Shown here in pieces: positions 57,145-64,000 of a stretch of DNA of 64,000 bases (position 1 is its first letter; each line of letters begins with the position of its first letter). The stretch lies in assembly GCA_023627715.1 (NCBI GenBank), contig JAMAHW010000117.1, positions 1-64,000 on the forward strand. The letters are read 5' to 3'. The notes below the pieces were generated by a model. That model was not told where the DNA came from. It did no database searches and saw only the letters and a program-made list of their open reading frames with translations. The position numbers and the translations under genes are program-made. The stretch comes from Periconia sp. R9002 (lineage: Eukaryota; Ascomycota; Dothideomycetes; Pleosporales; Periconiaceae).

Positions 57145-59106
57145 ATGGGAATACAGCCTTCTTCATCAACTCAAGGTTTCTTTCAGGAACTTCCTGACAT
57201 TGATCCACTCTATACGTATCCAAACCAAAACCGCTCGAAAACCTCCGAAGATCCGGTACTTCCGAGGATTCTCGAAATATACCTACCCAGACATGAACAG
57301 CTACCCCGCGAAGCGATCCATACTCTATCTCGACTTGCGCTGTCACCTGGGGTTCTGGCTCACGCTGTGGACGCCGAAATCAATCGTCCAACTCTTGAGA
57401 CATTTGGAACCTTTGGGAAAGAAAATAAAGCCAATCCCCTGAAAACCTCGCATGGATGGAAGAAGCTGAAGAAGATTGGCCAGAAGGCAGGGATAATCTC
57501 CGTCAGTTATAATAGTGATGACGCCCCCACATATAATCGTCGCATACAGCAATTTGGGTTGGGACATGTCTGGGTATGCACTGCAACTATGACAGGCTGT
57601 CCAATGGCCATGACAGATGGCGCAGCAAAATTACTTGCAATGCACCTTGAGGACGATGAACGGGATCAACCTGGCATTCGTCTTGTCATCAACGAGACGT
57701 TTAGGCGGCTGGTGTCCAGTAGTCCTTCCGAAGCGTGGACAAGTGGTCAGTGGATGACAGAGAGAACTGGAGGTAGTGACGTGAGTGGGACCGAGACAAT
57801 TGCCCAGCGCATGAGCACGGAGGAGCTTGCAGATGACTCGCGCGCCGGTCGTGATCTTGATGCCCACGGATATCCACTGGGACCCTGGAAGATCAATGGT
57901 TTCAAATGGTTCAGCAGTGCCACAGACTCGGATGTATCACTGATGCTTGCAAGAACTCAGAATGGACTTGGATTGTTTCTTGCCCCATTGCGGCGCGCGT
58001 CTGGAACGGAGATGATTCCAAATCAAGCATCTGACCCTACTGAACTCAATGGAATTCGTATTCAGCGCTTGAAAGACAAAATTGGGACCAAATCATTACC
58101 TACGGCAGAGCTGGAACTCAGAAATGTACGAGCTTGGTTGATTGGTCAAGACGGTCAAGGAGTCAAAGAGATATCAACAATCCTGAACTTGACAAGACTG
58201 CACACTGCGGCAACCGGAGTGGGTTCTTGGGCTAGAGGGCTGCAAATATGCCGGGCTTATTCCAGAAAACGCCGGGTGCGGGGAGGCCTGCTTCAGGATA
58301 ATGCGCAGCATCTGAAATGGATGGCTGACAATGTCATCAAATACACTGCAGCGGCACACTTCTCTTTCTTCGCTGTTGCTATGCTCGGTGCATTGGAGCA
58401 GGATTGGAGCGCCGTCATAGGCTCTACGCATTCATCGAAGCTGATACCGAAGGATGAGACGATGACATCCAATCTATTCCGACTTCTAACGCCAGTTCTG
58501 AAGGCTCAAGTGAGTGTCGCTTCCGTTCACGCGTTGCGAGAGCATATGGAATGTCTGGGTGGCGTGGGATACTGTGAGAATAATGAAGACGGTGGCATCT
58601 TTAACATTTCGAAGATCTTCAGAGACACATTGGTTAGCCCTATATGGGAGGGAACGGTTAGCGTCATGGCAGAAGATGTGGTGCGAGTCATGTGCGACAG
58701 TCGCATCGGGGGAGGTCATGTGTTGCACAATGTGTTTTCGCCCTGGGTAAGACAAGTTCAAACTACTTACCGATCGATTTTCGTAGCCGAATCTGCGGCC
58801 GTGGAGTCCCTTCTAGGAGAGCTTTTGGCAATGGAAGATGGCTATGAGAAGCAAGAGCTCCTATACCGGGGCAGAGATCTTCTTTGGTATCTGGAGTCCA
58901 TCACATGCAGTGTTTTGCTTCTATTTGATGCGATCGTTGACCATGACGAGGTTGCCATTGCAATCGCTAGGAGATGGCTCGCATCGCGACTGAATCCTCG
59001 CCAGCAGTATAGTGGAGCAAGCTGGCGCAATGAATCTTCCATGAATCGTCGGATATTTTTGGGGCAATCTGGTTCGGGTCCCGTCCGTGGTGTCAGTAGT
59101 CTATAA
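57145..59106 (+). CDS. AidB/ACAD11-type acyl-CoA dehydrogenase-like flavoprotein
   Basis: Intronless, 653 aa. Acyl-CoA dehydrogenase landmarks: MTERTGGSDVSGTE (FAD/substrate loop), KINGFKWFSSATDSDVSLM, RIQRLKDKIGTKSLPTAELE, and the C-terminal helical HMECLGGVGYCENNEDG...IFRDTLVSPIWEGT region. The long N-terminus (SYNSDD..., CPMAMTDGAAKLL) and overall size match AidB-like proteins rather than mitochondrial short- or medium-chain enzymes. Bacterial AidB binds DNA in the alkylation response; fungal members are presumed FAD-dependent acyl-CoA oxidoreductases. No clear mitochondrial or peroxisomal signal. Confidence 0.9.
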   Translation: MGIQPSSSTQGFFQELPDIDPLYTYPNQNRSKTSEDPVLPRILEIYLPRHEQLPREAIHTLSRLALSPGVLAHAVDAEINRPTLETFGTFGKENKANPLKTSHGWKKLKKIGQKAGIISVSYNSDDAPTYNRRIQQFGLGHVWVCTATMTGCPMAMTDGAAKLLAMHLEDDERDQPGIRLVINETFRRLVSSSPSEAWTSGQWMTERTGGSDVSGTETIAQRMSTEELADDSRAGRDLDAHGYPLGPWKINGFKWFSSATDSDVSLMLARTQNGLGLFLAPLRRASGTEMIPNQASDPTELNGIRIQRLKDKIGTKSLPTAELELRNVRAWLIGQDGQGVKEISTILNLTRLHTAATGVGSWARGLQICRAYSRKRRVRGGLLQDNAQHLKWMADNVIKYTAAAHFSFFAVAMLGALEQDWSAVIGSTHSSKLIPKDETMTSNLFRLLTPVLKAQVSVASVHALREHMECLGGVGYCENNEDGGIFNISKIFRDTLVSPIWEGTVSVMAEDVVRVMCDSRIGGGHVLHNVFSPWVRQVQTTYRSIFVAESAAVESLLGELLAMEDGYEKQELLYRGRDLLWYLESITCSVLLLFDAIVDHDEVAIAIARRWLASRLNPRQQYSGASWRNESSMNRRIFLGQSGSGPVRGVSSL

Positions 59107-60329
59107 TTTGAAACGTTTGTATAGCCGTTGTCCTCATGACCTTGCTGCAGATAAGCACGCAGTGTGAAACTGTGACGATTATACTGGTGAAAGTACGCGA
59201 AGACGTTTGGATACCATCTGGTTTAAAGTCAGTTTGAGTCAACTTGGAGTAATACAATCGGGAAGGACTGAAGTCGGCACGGGATGTTGCAATTGCTTGC
59301 TGTCCTGTAAAAGAAAAGACGTACTTTATGAAAGGTCAAAGGTCCGACTCTCCTCACGCCACCACTGTGTCTGCAGTACTGAGACCAATGTGCATTTCCA
59401 TTGTTTGCATGCCGGATTTGTTTCTGCGAGGTCGATCGATCCTTTCGTCTATCATGATGTAGGCTTTGTGACTACAGGAGTCCTCATTCGTAATCGGTCG
59501 CCGGGCGTGAAGGGTAGATCAGAAGGCTGTATCTTCAAAGACGGAGTGGACGTCGTCTGGTTCGACCGGGAGGAATCTTTGACGGAGACCCTGCAACAGA
59601 AAAAATTGCCTTGACGACTTGATTAGAAATTCAAGACTTTTCTCATGTGAAGGTGTATTGGAGGAGAAGTGTGGGTAGGGTGGTTGCTCGCGGTTGCAAC
59701 CACGACCGCGTCGTCTTGGCATCCACAGCGGCACCTGCCCTACATGCATGAGGCACGCTCTGGGCAACACAGGGTCTGAGGGATTGAATGACAGCCTTCC
59801 CATCATTTTCGTGGCTACGACCCGATGTAGCTTCATCTCTTTGCCTCTGGGCTGTTACACGCACAGGTAATCCGTGCCTCTCTCGGCATGGTCATCACGC
59901 GCTCATCTCTTCCTACAAGCTATCCGAAAATGCATATCTGAGCTTACTGGGGGATTACGATGATACATCGGTCTCCGTCCCAGTCGTCACAAAAAAGTCT
60001 CGCTAACTCCAGTCAGATCCTCTAGGTCAACCACTCTCGCCTTTTGAGGACCAGCTCCTCGTTCGCCGCCTTTGCACTTACGTATTTCTTCGCAACAAGC
60101 ACTATAACAATGATATTGATCCCCGGTCTCGCACACTCAACCCTCCTCTCGTTTTGAACTAATACGAACCTGTGACGTACTTCCTCCCGAGAAACTTTCC
60201 CTCGAATCACTCCCGCCGCCCAACGAAACAACACCTCGAACACCATCGAAATACCATTGATATGGAAACACGCACTGTCAAGCATATCCCAACCAGAGTG
60301 AGCCTTTGGATACTCGTTTGCAGCGTTCT
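59107..60329. other. Intergenic
   Basis: 3' flank of the AidB-like gene, then open frames without family pattern. A plus-strand frame 59207-59614 (135 codons) is not supported. Confidence 0.4.
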
Positions 60330-60600
60330 ACGGCCCGAAGACAGCGAGGACTGCCTCTACCTCAATGCTTTCGCGCGCAGAAGGTCACATCATGCCAATA
60401 ACATAAGATGACGAGGCACGCATATCCTTCTCGTGCTTTTCTGGATCCATGGTGGCGGTTCCAAACTCAGAAATACAGGGCAACCCATCTGTTCAGGCAC
60501 CCCGTTCGCAGCACTCAAGGACGTAATCCTGGTCAAAGCGCAGGCGGATACGGTGTCACGGTGTTGTTGTTTTGGTAACAAGCGTTTGGTCAACTGATCG
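60330..60600 (+). pseudogene. Type-B carboxylesterase/lipase relic
   Basis: PEDSEDCLYLNAFARR (the conserved EDCLYLN block) is followed, after a stop and a frame change, by LLVLFWIHGGGSKLRNTG (the oxyanion-loop WIHGGG block) and FAALKDVILVKA (cf. FAA..DVIVV). These are two consecutive conserved blocks of type-B carboxylesterases in correct order and spacing, with no intact frame. The catalytic GESAG region is not found downstream. Confidence 0.8.
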
Positions 60601-61455
60601 AGTTTAATTCCATGCTGCTATCATACAAAGCGGTGCTTACTCGTACAGCGTGCTCTCCCCATGCAACAATACAGACTAAAAAAATTGAGTATAACTTTTT
60701 GGCCACACAAATTGCAAAAATGTAACCGCCATACCAGTGCATTCTTGAGACGCCGGAAGATACCCTGCGCCACGTACAAGAGGAATTCAATATCAGATTC
60801 GGACCGGGGGCGACAATTAAACTGTCGTGAGATCCCAGGATTCGTCGCGAAGCAGGAAGATCCGCCCATGTCCCCGCAATGGGCGCAAGGCATTGGCTAC
60901 TATTCTCTTGAGGTCCTGCGGCTACTGAAAGACGTCATAGTACAAAAACCGCAACGAATAAAATATGAGTTGTGTTGCAAATCTGACCAGGCCATTACAT
61001 GTTCGTGTCATCCGTGTCATCCGCAATTGTGGCTTAGTACTATTGGCACTGTACGAATGGGGTAATTTTTCACATAATGTGTAAACAATGCATCGTTTTC
61101 TCAGATTCTAAAAGCACGATCAATCTTTGTTATTTGTGGCATAGTTGATAGACGGCTGACTTGCTGTCTTGAGCCGCGATTCCCCACTTAGATCATAGCG
61201 TGACGCATGTTAGGCGTCCAACAGCTACCTCTTTCACTTTGTGCACGTTTTGTTACCTATTCTAAAATTATCAGAAAATCATTGCCATCACGTTTGAGTG
61301 GATGCCTTAGTCTAGAGAAGTATAAAAGCTGAGCGAGATACTCCTGTTCTGAACTCGTCATCACAACTACCATCCGCTACGATACCCATTGCGATAAGTC
61401 CATTTTCAAACCCAAATCAAAAACCACTCTTCCCATTACCCTCCACATCATCAAA
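60601..61455. other. Intergenic, with a possible inverted carboxylesterase tail and the promoter of the next gene
   Basis: A minus-strand frame near 60893-60730 reads FNCRPRSESDIEF...ALVWRLHF, which could be the C-terminal F-x-C-P...VWRY block of the same esterase in reverse orientation; weak. TATAAAAG at 61321-61328 is the likely core promoter of the 61456 gene. Confidence 0.35.
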
Positions 61456-62052
61456 ATGCAATCCTTTATTTTTTGCATTGCAGCCCTCAGCACCCTAGCC
61501 TTTGGCACCCCAATGTTGAAATCCCGAGGCGTTGGGACCAGCTTCAACCTGCGCGCAGCCTCCAACCCCAACGCGCCAGACGCTGTGGCCGCGCTCCGCG
61601 GTGGTATCTGGCATCTCGGTGCACTCGATGGCAAAGCTATCCTCTTTTCCGACAACACCAAAGGATCTCTCTTCTACGAATACGGCCCTGACGCCAGTCC
61701 CAGCGTTGGTACCGCCAGCGTCGGCATCACGATCACCCCGGGGGGCTCGGCCACTGTCCCTGCCTTGCAACCAATTCAGCTGGTTGTTAACAATGGCACA
61801 GCGAATGTCTCGATTGAGAAGGATGCAAGTGGCATTCCAAAGTTGGCGTTTGACAGCGGCAGGTTTCAGGCGTGTGCGGAAACGGAGGATCAAACTGATG
61901 GGTTCTTCTTGATATATGTACAGCAGGGCCAGAGGGATATCGCGAGTTGCGCAAGAGTAGATCTGATCTCTGCTTGCTCAGGTTCCGGCATAGGTGCTCC
62001 TATGGTGGGGCAGTTGGGCAAGCCCCACGAAGTTGATTGCCAGCCGAACTAA
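61456..62052 (+). CDS. Small secreted protein (DUF7907-like)
   Basis: Single exon, 198 aa. A signal peptide spans about 1-17 (MQSFIFCIAALSTLAFG), followed by FNLRAASNPN, a beta-rich domain (ALRGGIWHLGALDGKAIL, TITPGGSATVPALQPIQ) and four Cys in the C-terminal half that may pair. Pattern and length recall fungal secreted proteins of the DUF7907 type, a tentative match from memory. TATAAAAG at 61321 with the ATG 128 bp downstream fits a strong inducible promoter. Could be a cell-surface protein or candidate effector. Confidence 0.78.
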   Translation: MQSFIFCIAALSTLAFGTPMLKSRGVGTSFNLRAASNPNAPDAVAALRGGIWHLGALDGKAILFSDNTKGSLFYEYGPDASPSVGTASVGITITPGGSATVPALQPIQLVVNNGTANVSIEKDASGIPKLAFDSGRFQACAETEDQTDGFFLIYVQQGQRDIASCARVDLISACSGSGIGAPMVGQLGKPHEVDCQPN

Positions 62053-62777
62053 GCAGTATTGGCGAAGAAACGCGAGGAGGAGTAATGAGATCGCGGACGA
62101 TGGTAATTATCTAATAGTAAATGTAATGTGTTACTCAACCACGAGGAGAACTTGATCGAGATGACTCACAGGCTCGAAAACGGGTGAATGCATTGTACCA
62201 TGCCGGCGCTACAGCGAGAACGATAGATCGCAAAGAAGTAATACCGGACCGTGTGTTCCGATGCAGTGAAGGCGTGGATACGAGGCGCACGACTACGGGT
62301 CAGCAGCTTGTCTTTTTAAAGTCTACAAGACGGAGACAGGTGTGGGAGCGGTGGCTGGCGGCTATGACACTGGATCCCTCCGACCTGGAAGTAACTGCAT
62401 CCTCGATACAGTCTGGTAATGCCTTCTTCTGGCAGATTGTGAGACTCCGAGGCAGCAATCGTGTGTGGCAGGTGGAGGATCTGAGGAAGGGTAGTTGAGG
62501 TCCTAGTATGAAGGGTGGAGTGTGTGCTTCCATTGTAACGAGGAATGCAGAAGTCAGGTACCGGAGTGAAAGATTTAGGGTAACGTACGAAATCTGTTCA
62601 GAGGAATTTTTCAAAGGAACAGACTGAAATTGAATTGCTATGAGGATGTCAAGTGCGAGCTGCCGTCATCGTCTGCCAAGACCCCGGTTGCACATTCCCC
62701 TGACTGCCTTCTGAGCGCCTTCCTAACCCATCTGTTGCCGAAAACTGACAATTATTGCCGACCTTGCATCCAATCCA
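62053..62777. other. Intergenic
   Basis: A plus-strand frame 62184-62498 (104 codons) has a plausible composition (VWERWLAAMTLDPSDLEV) but no supporting context. It may be a fragment. Confidence 0.35.
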
Positions 62778-63464
62778 TCATGAAGCACCCGCGGTTCCCC
62801 TCGACATCACCGCGCTGCGTATGATCGCCATCATATCGTCGATACAGCCACACTCGCAAAGGTGGTCTCCACTAGTGGTGACTTCCACCTCTTTCAGGGT
62901 AATCGGCATGAAGAATTCATCTCGATGCAGCTGCAGATCCCGGACTGAATCCTGCAGACATACCTCCATCCACTTGTCAAAGTCCAGCACAACAGTCATT
63001 GTTTTCAAGTTTGTCAAGTTCTGCTGCCAGTCGGTATTGTTTCCTGTTTCCTCACGCATTATGTCACCAGGCCACCTTTTCATGGCGCGCGGTTTGTAAA
63101 ACTGGAATAGGTAATTCTGGGAGCAGGAAGCGAAATCATCGTACTCTAAATCCAATGCAACAACGAGACGGAGGTGTTGGATTCGGTGGGCGAAAGAAGG
63201 TGCGAGAGTGTGCCTCCCCAACCTGTAATTGGGGACCACTAGTTGAAACACATTATAATTGTAGTAACTGTCGAGTACACGTTCCGCAAACTCGCGATTG
63301 CGGCCTTTGATGAGTGGTAGTATTCGCTGAATACAGAATATTTGGTGGTACTTGAAGCCGATGGGGAAGTTGAAGACCAATCGATCTCGGAGGATTTGGG
63401 CAACGAGCTCGGGCGGGAGATAAGGCACCAAGCTACTCCTGGACGCAAGAGTGGTTGTCGACAT
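62778..63464 (-). CDS. F-box-like fungal protein
   Basis: Single exon, 228 aa. YLPPELVAQILRDRL is a degenerate F-box-like start; the middle has LRLVVALDLEYDDFASCSQN and DWQQNLTNLKTMTVVLDF, typical of the fungal proteins in which an F-box-like start leads a divergent LRR-like region. The end has a GDHLCECGCIDDM Cys cluster. Not closely similar to the paralogues at 38052 and 55763. Confidence 0.65.
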   Translation of the reverse strand: MSTTTLASRSSLVPYLPPELVAQILRDRLVFNFPIGFKYHQIFCIQRILPLIKGRNREFAERVLDSYYNYNVFQLVVPNYRLGRHTLAPSFAHRIQHLRLVVALDLEYDDFASCSQNYLFQFYKPRAMKRWPGDIMREETGNNTDWQQNLTNLKTMTVVLDFDKWMEVCLQDSVRDLQLHRDEFFMPITLKEVEVTTSGDHLCECGCIDDMMAIIRSAVMSRGTAGAS

Positions 63465-64000
63465 TTTTGATTTGAGTGGTGTATGTACCGTTGTGGGCGA
63501 GGGTTGGCTTTTTGCGTGTTTTTGTCAGATCGATGAGCGACTTCTACTATGCAATAATACTGCGAGGAGTCTCTATTTATCTACGCGGTCTGACAAATTT
63601 CAGTGGAAATCGAAAAAAATCAATATTGAAGAAGAGTTCAAAAAATATTTATGTCGTCGTATTGCTAATTGTTGAAGCTCACCAGTCGTTGGGATAAAAC
63701 TATTTTTTCGCCTGGCACAGCGCATAGATCAGTATACAAGTAACTCATGATGTAACTACCTAGGCTTTTCCCACAGTCGCACTTTCCAACAACCAATCAC
63801 GTATACGTATTGTGATTCGACGAAAACCTCATCTCCCCACTCTTTTGGATTGCAGATACATCTCACAGTATCATAGGAAACCTTGGATTAGTACAGAAGA
63901 TCGAGACTCGACAAATCAGCGTGGCGATGGCGAATTCGAGAGACATAACATGAAAATCATCAGCGATTTGTGATAGGATGAAGCAAGCATGCCCGCGTAT
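63465..64000. other. Upstream region at the window end
   Basis: No gene supported; AT-rich and pyrimidine stretches. Confidence 0.45.

Overview
The window is nuclear DNA from a filamentous ascomycete (Pezizomycotina). Genes have short introns (about 47-130 nt) with GTANGT-type donors, CTAAC/CTGAC-type branch points and NAG acceptors. There is a wetA conidial-maturation regulator, a HET-type C-terminal region and several protein families known mainly from moulds. Recurrent intron-like repeats fit a dothideomycete best, but that placement is inference. No tRNA, rRNA, CRISPR array or intact transposase was seen.

Layout. 0-15 kb is mostly ordinary: a truncated zinc-finger protein end, a tandem palindromic repeat, a low-complexity secreted protein, a HET-like C-terminal protein, a CE3 esterase, an ALKBH6-like dioxygenase, an F-box/LRR protein with a CaaX tail, a GFA enzyme, a DUF7053-like protein and a DUF1772 membrane protein. 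15-37 kb is an accessory mosaic. It holds an M28 aminopeptidase, a divergent DHH-family protein, a NUDIX hydrolase and a GST, embedded in relics, partial duplications and members of a fast-evolving gene family. 38-49.5 kb is again ordinary: DUF3431, PhyH-like dioxygenase, TMEM234-like protein, wetA, exosome RRP4 and a PLD-like protein. 49.8-55.5 kb is a second accessory patch. 55.7-64 kb has an F-box-like paralogue, an AidB-like acyl-CoA dehydrogenase, a carboxylesterase relic, a small secreted protein and a further F-box-like protein.

Two signals stand out. (1) A family of about 126-nt elements carries its own splice donor, branch point and acceptor. Two copies are in-frame introns of unrelated genes (21533-21658 and 50542-50667), one near-complete copy lies at 3561-3690, and two are relics (24933-25057, 25077-25130). 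This is the behaviour of introner-like elements, i.e. introns that multiply. (2) A two-part gene family, which I cannot assign to any known system, is organised as head-to-head pairs. One partner is an RGG-rich protein with a coiled coil or Cys cluster. The other is a coiled-coil protein with a C-x9-C-x5-C-x3-H zinc finger and an RGG tail. Pairs share a bidirectional promoter with a TTATAC/GTATAA inverted repeat and a TCACGTGAC box. Members in every state of decay (intact pair, orphan, frameshift, nonsense, chimera, finger-less) lie at 16, 25-27, 28.7-30.7, 33-35.4, 36.4 and 49.8 kb.

Exon boundaries were inferred by eye from splice consensus and reading-frame continuity; no database search was possible.
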